64,000 nt of DNA, taken from Cryptomeria japonica. Taxonomy: Eukaryota; Streptophyta; Pinopsida; Cupressales; Cupressaceae. Position numbers and translations under genes: made by a program. Below the pieces are notes generated by a model that searched no databases, was not told the DNA's origin, and was given only the letters and a program-made list of their open reading frames with translations. Location of the stretch: NCBI RefSeq assembly GCF_030272615.1, contig NC_081406.1, positions 477,864,900-477,928,899 on the forward strand, read 5' to 3'. Of the stretch, positions 9,461-21,225 are shown piece by piece (position 1 is the first letter of the stretch; the number at the start of each line of letters is the position of its first letter).

Positions 9461-11890
9461 TGATGTCACTCAAATTGCACCCGTTATGCACAAGTTGAAA
9501 GCTCAAGAAACTTGGTGACACATGGGATAATTCTTAGGCTTGTGGGTTGCCTATAGTGAGAATTAACCTCCGGATGAAGGGTTGGTTCCCTGTGAATAAC
9601 TCTAAATTCTTTACCGAGAAAAGGGATAGGAAAACTAAAAATGAAAATAGAATGACTTTGCGAATGCTAAACTAAGGTGAAGCATCAATGTGATATCTCA
9701 AAATGACAGAAATACACTCCTAAAAACACTAATCTACACAAATAGACTTCTGGTTCATAGCACATAAATATTTTATGCAAAGGATTTAAACTTCAAGAAA
9801 TTGAAAGGAAAGAAAAACTTTCACAATCAGCCAAATGAACCAATTTATCACAATGCACAACCTGTGACTTACAAATGAGATAGAAAATTTAAAGGTTATC
9901 TAGACAATAACACAATAAATTAGCTCTCAATCATGAATAAGAAAATGAAATCCAAAAAAATAAGGCATAAGCTGATAATTTTATTTAGTATTCTATCATA
10001 AAACTGCACAGGAGCTACAAGAATATATATTCTTTGCTAAAGCCAGTAAGAGAATGATCAAGAACTAGTGAAGAAAGATAAAACTTCTTCACTTTATACA
10101 AAAACCTTCCAAAAAGTAGAGGAAAGATGACTCCAGAATGACTCAAGATGAACTCCCACTGAAAATATCTTTTTTGAAAACTGATCCTCGAGTAGAAATA
10201 AAAAAGCCACCAAAATAGGCTCAAAGTCATGAGAAAAACTCATACAAACTTGCTCTCAAGCTTAAATCGGACCCCAAACTACCTGATGACTTCTCCCCAT
10301 TTCGCACTAAGTCCACCTAGATGCTACCTTTCGAGCCACCGGATCGCCACTTCACCTTAGCACTTTAGACCAGACCCACCTCTTCCTGGGCTCGCCTTGT
10401 CGCTAAGTCACAATGGATAATCCGGTGAGCTCTTTCCTATCGCGACATAGCGATAGTTGTCGGATCATCTTGGACTTGCATGACCCATTATCTCACCTAG
10501 CCACTCACTCTTTTCCACACGTTCTTTGTTGCTAAGTCATGGGGGATAACTGGTGAACCTCTTTCCATCACGGCATAGTGACAATCATTCAATCTTTCGC
10601 ATCACCGTCCGATCTTCCTTGATCTGCCCGACCTTTACCTTGGCTGATCTGCTCCCTTCTATCATGTGTCACCATGTGTTAGCCATTGGTTCACTTGTGG
10701 ATCTACCCATCTTATCACTTGGACCTGCCATGTGTCTTTGGTTCTGTTGGCTTGTTCGATATTATTATTTTGGCCAAACTTCCTCCCTCAGTGAGTTGTT
10801 CACATGTCTCATCGATACAGTAGTTTCATCGATACTTTTTATTTTATTAGTGGGACCAGTTCTGATTTCTTCGATGTACATTATGTCGATGGAACTGATG
10901 CTTTCGGCGAATCCTTTTAGAGATCCATTACGGGCAAGGTCTTTTTGATAAGTCACTCTTTGGTTTGTCTATGCATCTAGCTGGCCACTATCTAGGCGCC
11001 ACTTATCTGCCACATGTCCTTGGTCTTATACCCTCTGCTCCACCATGTGGCACCCCCCGATTGGCTCCAGGGACTCTGTCATGAAACCTTAGCATGACCT
11101 CACTAACCACCGAAATGAAGCTCTCCATAACTGTCTTCCTTAACTATCAGCCATAGTCCACCGCTAGTGGTTTGTCGCCATGTCGCAAGGAATAACCATC
11201 ATGCACCTTTATGTTGCAGTATAGAAACCACCATCGGATCATCTATGATCATTGTCTGATCTAGTTGACTTGATCGACCTTTAATTTCTTCTTGCCAGCC
11301 TATCACAAAATTTAGATGCCTTGAGATGCACGCGCACGCGGTGTCCACTGGGCCACAAGCCACTTCTTACCAAAAGCCCTTAAGCTTTGACACTATAGTT
11401 ATATGTGTTCTTATATTTAAATGTGATAAAATCCGTCTGCACTGCCAATGTGGGATAAATGATTTCCCTTGAAAGTTCATTTCTTTTGTAAACCCAACTT
11501 GGCACCCAGGTAAAAAAATGCCTTACACATGCCAATTGCATTTGTTTTGAAGTTTCTTTTACCTTCCATCAGCCACGCAAGGGATTTGGTGATACACTTG
11601 CCAGATGAATTTTGCCTGAAGGTTTTAATAACCATGCCATTCTTGAAAGTGCAATGGAGCATGAATATCTTTGTGATATATTTATCTTTGTAACACCCAT
11701 CTCCATCAGCATGCTAGGCTCAACCCTCGTGGGAGCCACATGTTGTATTTTACTTTTCCTGTATCTGCACATGAAGCAAGAAAGTTAAAAAAAAATAGTG
11801 CATATCTAATTTCTTGCTGACGATTTGACCTGATATTTGTTGATTTGCTTGACACTTTTCAATATGAATGAAAGCAAGGCCTCATTAGGC
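9461..11890 (-). mobile_element. T1 5' LTR and unassigned flank
   Basis: The inner LTR end (minus ...TGACATCA) is at 9461, directly beside the primer-binding site. The outer end could not be placed because the 3' LTR is missing. Two textures are visible: AT-rich DNA to about 10,250, then a more GC-balanced block (10,260-11,350) with degenerate repeats. The open frames at 10,553-10,948 and 11,477-11,772 match nothing I recognise. The whole may be one long LTR, or an LTR plus another insertion. Confidence 0.4.
10397..10590. repeat. Degenerate direct repeat, about 130-bp offset
   Basis: Two related segments, 10,397-10,455 and 10,527-10,587, share the order TTGTYGCTAAGTCA, GGATAAYYGGTGA, CTCTTTCC and CGRCATAGYGA. 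A shorter third relative occurs near 11,170-11,195 (TTGTCGCCATGTCGCAAGG). The repeats sit in the GC-balanced part of the region assigned to the T1 LTR. Confidence 0.5.
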
Positions 11891-11914
11891 CACCAAATTT
11901 AGAATGTGCAAAAA

Positions 11915-12162
11915 TTTGGTAATAGGTCCTTTAATAATAGGAGAGGTGGTTAAGGCATGATTTATATCTATTCAAAAGATTTATGGCAATCATCTATCCG
12001 TAAGAATTATATATCCTTTTTGAGTAGTGTAAACAATGGTTCAATAATTCTACTAAATCCTTCAATGAATCATCTATAATACCCTACATGCCCTAGAAAG
12101 CTCCTGACATCATTTTGAGTCTTTGTTGTTCCAATTTGTTGAATAATTTCCAATTTCTTTGG
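11915..12162 (-). pseudogene. G2 RT thumb fragment
   Basis: Translation of the minus strand gives DPKKLEIIQQIG, then DVRSFLGHVGYYR, FIEGFSRIIEPLFTLLKKD and a decaying ALTTSPIIKGP. This is the RT C-terminal thumb and connection of a gypsy element. It continues the RT pieces at 30,063-30,235 and 32,295-33,040 across the C1 insertion. About 45 residues expected between the two sides are absent, so sequence was lost at the junction. An in-frame stop follows GYYR. Confidence 0.75.
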
Positions 12163-13404
12163 ATCATGAACAACAATAGAAAAGATAAACACCACATCAA
12201 TAACACACATAACACATGTATTTTTGACGTGGAAAACTCAGTTAAGGGAAAAACCACAGTGGGAACCTACCCACAACAAGATGATACTCTGCAGTAGTAT
12301 GTGTAAATATTGCAATGGGGAATTCACATGCATTTAGGCACACTACCTAGAGCTCATTTCTCAAAAACAAGAAGGGCTACAACCCTAAGGAAGGCTCGCT
12401 ATCTTACAAAGATTGGACAACAATCCAGATTACATGAACTAAAAGAATAGCATCTCCAAATGCTTGATTACAGTTCCCATTAAGCACACTGTCTACACAA
12501 CAACTCTTCTTTTCTCTTCCACACTTCTGAATGATAAATTCACTTGTTCGCATATACAATATACTCTCAGATCATAAACGCAATCACAAACACTCGCAAA
12601 CATGCAACTTACATGATTACAATGTCTATATATACAATTCATCAACCTTAACCTTAAGGTCGACTCAACACATAAGACCTAATTACAAAATTACATCACA
12701 CGATACATAAATCCATAACCAGACCAACACAATGTCAGAAAGGACATAACATGGACCCTGAACATGCTACACCATCAAATAATTTGTGAAGATCAACTGC
12801 AAAATGCTACACCACTGAGTATGTCGCATAACATGAAGAATAACACCAGACCAATAAAATCATCAATAACATGCACCACAATCAACGTGGACCACCAAAA
12901 CGCATAGAAAATTATTAGAGAACATCAACAAGAAATGTGAATTCCACCGCAATCACTACAAGAACTTGGATAATAAGATTCATCATTATTACATCACCGG
13001 AGATCAAGAACACCAACTGACAAACTAAAAGATACGCTTGAGAAGTTCCAAATCATGAACCATCTGATTAGAGGACACACATGAATGTACCAAATACTCC
13101 AAAATCCGAAACTCAAGAATAATCATTCCGGAGCAATATGGATCAAATACTACAACTCTGCAACATAGAATACTAAAAAATGAGTCCACATATTGGACCT
13201 CACAACTTGACCAAATCACCTCATAACATTATGAAATTTATACTGAATCAACTAGAGATAAGTATATCAATACCCAATAAACTGCATCAATACATCTACA
13301 ACAATTCACCAAAATAACTCTTTGCAATACACCAATTCTCTGCAACACAGGAATATGTTGACATTAATGACAACAACATATCACAATAACTCTAATATCC
13401 AATA
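12163..13404 (-). mobile_element. C1 3' LTR, truncated at its inner-right end
   Basis: This segment matches the interrupted LTR at 20,983-21,225 plus 28,955-30,062 over its length, including the CACAGTGGGAACCTACCCAC block and TAGAGCTCA. It lacks about the first 90 plus-strand bases of that copy, including the GGGGGGTGAATCAG part. The outer end is 13,404 (minus TATTGG, a mutated TGTTGG), next to the polypurine tract at 13,405-13,417. The lost end coincides with the gap in G2 RT. Confidence 0.72.
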
Positions 13405-13779
13405 ATCTCCCCCTTTTGTATTGATGACAACATATGAATGTGAAAAACAATCAATGCAAAGAAAGAAATCAATAACCCACAATCTCCCCCTAAGATCATA
13501 AGGATCAACTCCCGCTTTGACAAACAACTCAGAAATACTTTTAGGGTTTTTCACATGCTCTTTTCCCCCTTTGACAGCAATGCCAAAGACACATAAAAAT
13601 CATGCATCTCTCCCTCTAAGAAGGATAATCACTCCCCCTTAGGATAAACTCACAAATTTGAACAACTAAAACATACACTGTCTATTCCCCTGGAGCAACA
13701 AAACCCACTCATCAATCTAGATATCAAAATAAGGTAGTGAAGTCCACCTGAGCAATGCGACACAATGCATCTAGTTCTC

Positions 13780-14483
13780 AGTAGGAGGGGAAATCGCCCC
13801 TAACTTTTCTGTCAGATATACAAATGTATCTACAGGCAAAGGCTTCGTGAAGATATCTACAATCTGTTCCTTTGTAGACACATACTCCAATCTGACTTAT
13901 CACTGACTTTGTCTCTTAGATAATGAAATTTAATTGATATATGCTTTGTCTTCTAATGCAGCACTGGATTCTTAGAAATATTGATAGGACTAGAATTATC
14001 ACAATATATGATACTAGGTTCATCATAAACAACTCTAACATCCTTCAACATCTGCTTCATGCAAACAACCTGAGTACAGTTGCTAGCAGTGGTAGTGTAT
14101 TTAGCTTCAATAGTAGATAAAGAAATAGCATCTCATTTCTTGATGGTCCAAGCAACCAACTTCCTACCCAAAAAGAATGCTCCACTGATAGTGCTCTGCC
14201 AATCATATACATCACTTACAAAATCACCATCAGTATAAGAATTTAAAGTGAAATCATCATCATTCAGATACCACAGGCCATAATCAATTGTCCCCTTCAA
14301 ATATCTGAATATCCTCTTCACAATAGTAACATGACTTTCCTTAGGAACAACTTGAAATCTTGCAACAAGACATACATCAATCATAGATCTATACAAGGCT
14401 TGATTAGCCTTCGAAGATTCATCATCTTTTGTCATCTTGCATCCAGTCACCATAGGGGTTCCAACAGGTTTGGAATCTATTGG
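13780..14483 (-). pseudogene. C1 RT C-terminus and RNase H
   Basis: The open part (14,133-14,453) reads MVTGCKMTKDD, then YRSMI, KRIFRYLKGTIDYGLWY and SGAFFLGRKLVAWTIKK, typical of the copia RT-RNase H boundary. Downstream, STIEAKYTTTASNCTQ, IIYCDNSSPINISKNPV and KTKHISIKFHYLRDKV give the RNase H with its conserved D and E residues, interrupted by stops. The right edge, at DSKPVGTP near 14,483, is an abrupt break, and the RT catalytic core is absent. Confidence 0.8.
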
Positions 14484-14485
14484 GA

Positions 14486-15067
14486 CTCAAAAATTCATGC
14501 CTGATTTTTGAGGTCCCATGTAAATTTTTTTCCAAGTGCACTTAGTTTTACATTGTAAAACAAGCTTGAGTAGCTCATTTTGTGAGCTTGTATTTTTGCA
14601 CCGGTGAAATGTCATGAGAAATCCTCTTGGAGGCTTGTTATGAACCATATAGAGATTCCATGTGTCCATTTTCATCTTACCTAGAGTAGGTTTGATGCAT
14701 TTTTTAAGTCTCCTTTGGAGGCCCAGAGGTTAGGTCTACATATTGCCCCTTATTTCATTTTTCTTAGTAGCCTTGTTTAAGAAATGATAACTTCATGCCA
14801 GTTGATTATCAAGCCAAACAAAGAGTTTCCCATGATTCTTTGCTATTTTTTGAGCCCCAATGCCAATTGTCTTGACCCCATGAATCCATTTGATGAGTTT
14901 TCAAAGCCATTTCCGTTTGCAAAAAGTTTAGTTTTGCAAACTGGACAATGTCAAATAGCAGTGAGAGCCCACTTTGAAAATTTGTATCTCACACCCAGTT
15001 GATCTACAATTCAAATCAAGTATACCCTGTGATCCTTTGTAGAATTGTCTACCATATTCTAGGTTTG
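14486..15067. other. Unassigned filler segment between C1 and C3
   Basis: This 582-base stretch continues neither C1 RT on its left nor C3 integrase on its right. No domain is recognisable on either strand. A near-perfect inverted repeat occupies 14,481-14,518: TGGGACTCAAAAAT pairs with ATTTTTGAGGTCCCA around a short loop, right at the C1 break. It may be filler DNA from break repair or a piece of another unknown element. Confidence 0.45.
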
Positions 15068-15789
15068 TAGTGGAAAGGAAGAACAAAACCATTTTGGATG
15101 CAGCAAGATCTATGATGATGGAAGCCAAATTGCCTCACATCTACTGGAGAGAAGCAGTGAGTACAATAGTCTACACATTCAATAGAGTTCAAATCAAAGG
15201 TGAAACCGGTAAGAACCCTTATGAATTATTGTTTGGACAAACACCTATTGTTAATTATTTTAGAATTTTTGGAAGTAAATGCTATATCAAAAGAGATGAT
15301 TCAATTGGGAAATTTGACCCTAGATGTGATGAAGGGATATTTATTGGTTATTCAATTCAAAGAAAAGCGTATAGATGTTATAACAAAAGATTGTAGAAAA
15401 TTGTGGAGAGCACTAATGTGTAAGTGGATGAGCAATACATAAATCAATCTATATCATATGATAGGGAATCGGTAGTGGAAATGATCATAACTGAACTAGC
15501 AATGCCTCAACCGGTACTAGAAACTGAGACAGTTACACTGGCACAATCAGAAAATTCAATTGTGACTGATGATCAAAATAGTGAAATTGAAGTTCAGAAG
15601 ACACCAAGGTATGTAAGGTTAAATCATTCTGAAGATCAAATCATTGGAGATAGGAACAAGGGAGTTATGACAAGAAGAAGACTAGCAAATGAAGAGGTAT
15701 GTCTTATTTCTCAAATTGAACCGGCATTTGTTATTGAAGCTTGTAAGGATAAACATTGGTTAAAAGCTATGGAAGATGAATTAGATTAG
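15068..15789 (+). pseudogene. C3 integrase C-terminal half and RT linker
   Basis: It begins VVERKNKTILDAARSMM, includes the last catalytic glutamate (E of VERKN) and continues with YWREAVSTIVYTFNRVQ, KNPYELLFGQTP, FGSKCYIKRDD and EGIFIGYS. These are conserved copia integrase C-terminal motifs. A TAG stop at 15,394 breaks it before the acidic linker (15,424-15,789), which runs YVRLNHSEDQIIGD into RT. The integrase catalytic aspartates would lie upstream and are absent. Confidence 0.82.
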
Positions 15790-17253
15790 ATAGAGAAGAA
15801 TGAGACTTGGACTTTAGTTCCCCGACCTAAAAATAAGAATGTTATTGGAACTAAATGGGTTTCTAGGAATAAACTGAATGAGGATGGTCAAGTTGTAAGA
15901 AACTACACTAGATTGGTTTGTAAAGGATATTCTCAAATGGAAGGAATTGATTATGGTGAGACATTTGCACCTGTAGCTAGAATTGAATCTGTTAGACTAT
16001 TTATTGCCTATGCAGCTTATAAGAACTATAAGTTTTATCAAATGGATGTTAAATGTACATTTTTGAATGGTGAACTTGAGGAAGAAGTATACATAGAGCA
16101 ACCTGATGGATTTTCACTAACACATGATAAAGATATGGTTTGTAGATTGAAGAAAGCATTATATGGATTGAAACAAGCTCCTAGAGCTTGGTATGGAAGG
16201 TTGGATAAATATCTCTTGAAGCTTGGTTTTACTAAAGGCAGTGTTGATAGTAATTTATATTATAAGATCATTGATGATGATATTCTAATTATTGAATTAT
16301 TTGTTGATGATATAATTTTTGGAGGAGAAGATAAATTGTGCATGGAATTTGCTATCAATGTGAAGAATGAATTTGAAGTGTCCATGATTGGTGAGATGAA
16401 ATTTTTCTGAGGTTTATAGATTACTCAAACTGACAAAGGCATTTCTATCTGTCAAACTAAGTACCTAAGGGAGTTGTTGAAGAAGTTTGGTATGGAAAAT
16501 TCCAAACCGGTAAGTACTCCTATGGTGACAAGTGAGAAATTATCTATCAAGGATACTTCTACACCGATAAATCCGGCAAGGTATAAGTCTATGATTGGTG
16601 GTTTGTTATATTTAACTCAGACTAGACCTGATATTATGAATGTAGTAAGTATTGTTTCAAGATATCAAATTAATCCTAAAGAAAATCATGAATATCAAGT
16701 GAAGAGAATATTCTGGTATTTGCAAGGAACAATAGAATATGGCTTATGGTATTCTAGAAATGATGATTTCACTTTATGAGCATATATAGATTCAGATTGG
16801 GCAGGAGATATTGATGACAGGAAGAACACTTCTGGTGGAGCTTTCTTTCTTGGAAAGAAACTAGTTTCATGGATCAGCAAAAAATAGTCATGCATTTCTT
16901 TATCTACTGTAGAAGCTGAGTATGTTGCAACAGCAACTAATTGCACTCAAGTCTTGTGGATGAAGCAAATGTTGAAGGATATCAGGGTAAATTGTAGTGA
17001 ACCGGTACTTATCTACTGTGATAACTCTCCAGCTATTGACATGTCTAAGAATATGGTATTTCACTCTATCACTAAACATATATCAATAAAGTATAACTTT
17101 CTAAAGGACAAGGTAGAAGGAAAGGAAGTCAAATTGGTTTATGTGGACACTAAAGAACAGATTGCAGATATATTCACTAAACTGTTGTTTAAGGAATCAT
17201 TTGAGTATTTGAGAGATAGGTTAGGGGTTTCTGCCCTTCCGATAGAGACTTGA
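15790..17253 (+). pseudogene. C3 reverse transcriptase and RNase H
   Basis: RT motifs follow in order: [65 protein letters not shown] and the catalytic FVDDIIFGG. Then come SKPVSTPM, RPDIMN and RYQINPKE, and RNase H with YIDSDWAGDIDDRK, VEAEYVATATNC, IYCDNSPAIDMSKN and EQIADIFTK. About five in-frame stops interrupt it (15,787; after FF near 16,410; after GL; after FTL; after ISKK). Most look like TGG to TGA or CAA/CAG to TAA/TAG changes. Acidic catalytic residues are kept. Confidence 0.88.
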
Positions 17254-17571
17254 TTGATGTCATTTGTCATCATTCTAGCATGCATTATCAGAGATATTAT
17301 TCATTCTGGCACTGATGAGTGGTGCTACTACTCAGGGAGAGTAGTTAGCTTTGAGATTTAGAGGTTTAAACTCTTGCTTTGATATTTTTGTCAGATTTCT
17401 AGAATTAATGTCAAAGGGGGAGAGATAGTGATGTGAAAAATAAATTTAGAGATATCATTCATAGGGGAAAGTTATTGATATTCAGGAGATTGTTGGTCAT
17501 CTTCCACATGGGGAGACTTGTTTGGCATTTCTTGGTACTTAGATGATTTTCACATCTAGTGTTGCCATCAA

Positions 17572-17587
17572 TGCCAAATGGGGAGAT
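17572..17587 (+). other. C3 polypurine tract
   Basis: TGCCAAATGGGGAGAT ends directly at the LTR start TGTTGG. It primes plus-strand DNA synthesis. The same block, with AAAGGGGGAGAT, precedes the 3' LTR in C2, C5, C6 and C7. Confidence 0.8.
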
Positions 17588-18862
17588 TGTTGGCATTATG
17601 GATGAATTGATTATGTGTTGCATTGATGTTTTGTCATTGATGTCAACACTAGCTATTATGGTTACCGACAGACAGGTTTTGGTTATCAGCAGACAGGTTC
17701 TGGTTACTAGTAGAAGATCTAGTGTTACTGACAGAAGAGACTATATGTTGGACACTTCTGACATGTTTTGATTAATGGAGTATGTTTGATTTTATGTGTT
17801 ACATGTTCCTGGAGCATGTTTTGGTCAGTTGGTATTGACTTGGTAATCAGATGCTATCATACACTCTTGTAAACCCTTACCGACATTGGTTTGAGATTTA
17901 ACCGGTAGAGATTTCACTGAGGAATCTTGATAGGATGCATAAGTGGTGTTGGTGTAGCTTCTACATGGATTTCAGGATGTTGAATATGTTCTCCGATTGT
18001 GCTTCAACTAGGTGGAGACATTGCTTTGGCATAGTGGACTCAGAGTAGGTTCGATACCTATCTAGGTTATGGACCGGTATCATGTTCACGTGTACTCTAC
18101 ACATTACTGGGATGTTTTGGGATGTTCTATGGATTGGTTATTGTTTTTTTGGTCTTAAGTCGACATGGAATATCATTGTAATGAAATTATGTAATGATCT
18201 TATTGTAATATCTTTTAGGTGGCCGATCTAATTGGTTTAAGCCTTACGGTTGGTATAAAATGATGTAAGATCTCATTGTAGAGAATGGGAAATATGTGTC
18301 GTGGTCTTGGAATGCAATATAATATGCGAAGGAAATTTGGTCGATCATAGGTGATCGAATTGGGATTAAGGAAGAGGTCAAAGGCCTCTAGTATTGAGCT
18401 TAACCGAGACTGTAATCAGGCATGGTAGATGTTATCTCTGGCAGTTCATTATTCTGGATTGTTATCCATTTATCTTGAGGTGGTTATAGCCTCTCTGTAG
18501 TCAGTGAAACTCTTTTGTAATGAGCAGTATGCTCTAGGTAGTGTGCCTTCCTGCATGTGTAGACCTCTCATTGTATCACATACTTTCTACAGAAGTATCA
18601 TCTGACTGTGGGTAGGCTTCCAACCATGGTTTTTCCCTTTTCGGGTTTTCCATGTACAAATCATGGTGTTATGTGGTATGGTTGCATTGCATTGATTATC
18701 TGCTTTATTGTTAAGTTTTATTGCTTACCGATATCTGTTTATGCTATTTCGGTACTTAATGTTTATGTGATCTAGTTAAAGGTTATTAAGTGGATTCATT
18801 GATATAATCTATTAACAACTGATTCACCCCCCCCTCTTAGTTGTTCACCGGTTATCCTAACA
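17588..18862 (+). mobile_element. C3 3' LTR
   Basis: It starts TGTTGGCATT after the polypurine tract and ends ATCCTAACA, just after the C-run segment CCCCCCCTCTTAG that characterises the ends of this LTR group (1,275 bp). A possible TATA box (GTATAAAATG) lies near 18,251. The right edge meets the C1 integrase frame. No partner LTR is left. Confidence 0.75.
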
Positions 18863-19610
18863 ATATGCACCTAGTTGAATGTGTATACAATAGTGCTAAC
18901 AACTTCTCTCAATAGATATGCAAAACATTTCCTTTAATCAACATAGTTCTAGCAACATCCAAAACTCTTATGTTCTTCCTTTCAATAACTCCATTTTGTT
19001 GAGGGGTTCTCAGAGCAGATAATTGTTGTCTGATTCCATGCTCTTCACAAAAGGAATTAAACTCACTGGAGGTGAATTATCCTCCTCTGTCAGACCTCGG
19101 ACACTTCAACTTTAATCTTGTCTCTGTCTCCACTTTAGCCTTGAATATTTTGAACATATCCAATGCTTCAAATTTCTCCCTTAGAAAAGTGACCCACATC
19201 ATCTTAGAATAGTCATCAATTAGCAACATAAAGCATTTGTCTCCCTACAAGCTTCTCACTCTAGAAGGTCCATATAAATCAATATGCACAAGATCTAATA
19301 ATACATTAGATGTATACAATTTTCTCTTGAATGAATTTCTTGTTTACTTTCCCAATTGACATTCTTTACATACTAGATTAGTAGGCTTCACTATCTTAGG
19401 AAAATCTCTAACAACTTGAGTAGAACTAATCTTAATCATGCAGTCAAGATTAGCATGACACATTCTCCTATGTCACAACCAACTCTCATTAATCTGAGAA
19501 ATCAAATAAATTTTCTCACCAGCATTGAAATGAAAGATATTACCTTTAGTTTTAGTCCCTGATGCAATCTTTATACCGGAGCTATTCAAGATCTTACATT
19601 TCCCATTTTT
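18863..19610 (-). pseudogene. C1 integrase N-terminal two thirds
   Basis: The minus strand reads HRRMCHANLDCM with the zinc-finger histidines, CKECQLGK, then LVHIDLYGP (first D), CPRSDRGG (second D), SALRTPQQNGVIERKN (E) and VYTFN, where it is cut by C3. Several stops interrupt it. This is the copia integrase with its HHCC zinc finger. The rest of the domain beyond VYTFN is missing from C1. Confidence 0.8.
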
Positions 19611-19640
19611 GAATTGCAAATCATATCCCTTATCAACCAT

Positions 19641-19850
19641 CTATCCAACACTCAAAAGATTATGCTTCAAACCTTCAACATATAAAACATCATCAGTAAT
19701 ATGCTTACCATCAAGAGAAATAGAACCTCTACCATGGATTACACAAGATTTATTGTCTCCAAATATCACTACACCACCATCATACTTCACCATATTCACA
19801 AATTTATCTTTATCACATGTCATATGATGTGAACAACCACTGTCAATCAC
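19641..19850 (-). pseudogene. C1 copia protease
   Basis: The open segment begins MIDSGCSHHMTCDKDKF and continues VVIFGDNKSCVI and LYVEGLKHNLLSVG. DSGCSHHMT is the copia retropepsin active-site signature, and the catalytic D-S-G is intact. It follows gag and precedes integrase on the minus strand. It would process the polyprotein. Confidence 0.82.
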
Positions 19851-20021
19851 CTATTCATCTTTCTCATCAATCTTAGAAGCCAAAGCTTTCTCTTCAATAA
19901 TACAACTTGTAGAATCAATAGATATCGAGTCATCTTCCTTGATAGAAATGAACACAAATTCATCTTCAAAATTCCCTTTCTCAAACTCCTCATTTGTTAC
20001 ATCTTCATTAGAAATATAATA

Positions 20022-20968
20022 TCATTTCTTCTGATATCTATACTTTCGGTTAGGCTTGCAAGGCTTATCATACTTTGACACTTTTTTTGCTCTTTTAAGA
20101 CACCTAGAAGCAAAATGACCAATCTTATTACATGAAAAATATTTCAAATACTTCTCTTTATACTTACTGGCTCCCTTAGGCAATATTCTAGCAATAAGTA
20201 CTTCAATCTCTTCCAACTCTCTTTCTTGTTATTACATCTCTCTCATTTCTCTTTCATATCTGGATACCCTAGTTGAATTTTTTCCTGAATCATACTTTTG
20301 CTTCCTAAATATAGTAGCTTTAAATGTAGTCTCAATTTTTCCATGTGATTCACTAAGTTCACTCAACACAAAAGAAGCAAGCTTACCAACCAACATATCT
20401 CTTGTCATAGTCTGGATCTCATCAATAGCAAAAACTTTATGTTTATAAGAAGGAGGCAAAGATGTCAATAGTTTAGCCACAATCTCATCTTCTTCAAGGA
20501 CTCCACAGACACATCTGATGTTCAACACAAGATCATTCACTTTAGCCATAAACGATGTAATATTCTCATCTTTGACATATCATACTTTCCTTTAAAGTTC
20601 TACAATTTAGAAACTTTCACATGTTTATCTCCTTCATACGGGATTTCAAGCTTCACCCAAATTTCATGTACGGTCTACAATGCCATCACATTAGTCATCT
20701 CTACATTAGTCAGGGCATTTAACAATGCTTCTTTAGCTATTATATTATGTTCCACAACTTTTATCTCATTAGAAGTAACAAGACTATTCATAGGAATAAT
20801 GTATGCATTCTTTGTAATCTTTTAATAATCTTCTCCAAGACAATTCAGATGAACTTCTATCCGGTTCTTCCATAAAGAGTAATTAGTTCCATCAAATCTT
20901 GGACTCTCCTTCTTGAATAACTGCCATCTCATATCTCCTCAAGGGTCAAGCTCCTTCTGGAGGATCTA
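20022..20968 (-). pseudogene. C1 gag with CCHC knuckle
   Basis: The gag core (20,232-20,549) shows EDEIVAKLLTSLPPSYKHKV and a later ELSESHGKIETTFKA, as in copia UBN2-type gag. The knuckle in 20,022-20,216 reads YFSCNKIGHFASRC, where the first cysteine of CX2CX4HX4C is replaced by tyrosine. The part from 20,550 to 20,968 is the gag N-terminus with stops. Gag would package the RNA. Confidence 0.75.
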
Positions 20969-20980
20969 GCTCTTATACCA
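20969..20980 (-). other. C1 primer-binding site
   Basis: Minus-strand TGGTATAAGAGC lies two bases inside the LTR end (CA-AT-TGG). It differs by one base from TGGTATCAGAGC, the initiator-methionine tRNA complement used by plant copia elements. Confidence 0.78.
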
Positions 20981-20982
20981 AT

Positions 20983-21225
20983 TGTTGATAGCAGGGCAGC
21001 AACAATGCAAGAAAACTGAGAGCGGGGGGTGAATCAGTTTTCACCAAACTCAACCAAATTAACAATAACTTCTATTCTGATCATGAAAAAAAATAGCAAA
21101 GATAAACACCACATCAACAACACACATAACACATGTATTTTTGATGTGGAAAACCCGGTTAAGGTGAAAACCACAGTGGGAACCTACCCACAATAAGATT
21201 ATACTCTACAGTAGTATGTATAAAT
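20983..21225 (-). mobile_element. C1 5' LTR, first part (before C2)
   Basis: Minus-strand LTR end (ATCAACA) at 20,983, including the GGGGGGTGAATCAG block. It stops at the C2 insertion after TAAAT and continues at 28,955 with AATATTACAATGGGG, exactly as in the 3' LTR copy near 12,300. Confidence 0.8.

Larger units (their letters stand above)
3481..11890 (-). mobile_element. T1, Tat-like Ty3/gypsy retrotransposon, 3' truncated by T2
   Basis: Reading the minus strand, the order is 5' LTR (from 9461 rightwards), primer-binding site, gag, protease, an extra RNase H, RT, RNase H, and integrase, which stops at the T2 insertion. The extra RNase H next to a gypsy pol marks the Tat group of non-chromoviruses (family knowledge). 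Every domain carries stops or frameshifts, so the copy is dead. The right boundary is uncertain because no second LTR is available to align; G2 coding resumes near 11,915, so T1 probably sits inside G2. Confidence 0.7.
15068..18862 (+). mobile_element. C3, 5'-truncated copia element inside C1
   Basis: The plus strand starts abruptly in integrase at VVERKN and runs through integrase C-terminus, RT and RNase H to a polypurine tract and a 3' LTR (17,588-18,862). The 5' LTR, gag, protease and integrase N-terminus are missing. The right end abuts the C1 integrase frame at 18,863, giving the insertion point. The left end was lost together with part of C1. Confidence 0.78.

Noticed and set aside
10553-10948. 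131-codon plus-strand frame as a gene
   Set aside because: No recognisable domain, no relative in the window, and composition like its non-coding neighbourhood.
14481-15067. Helitron end at the hairpin
   Set aside because: No CTRR after the hairpin and no TC start could be matched; left unassigned.
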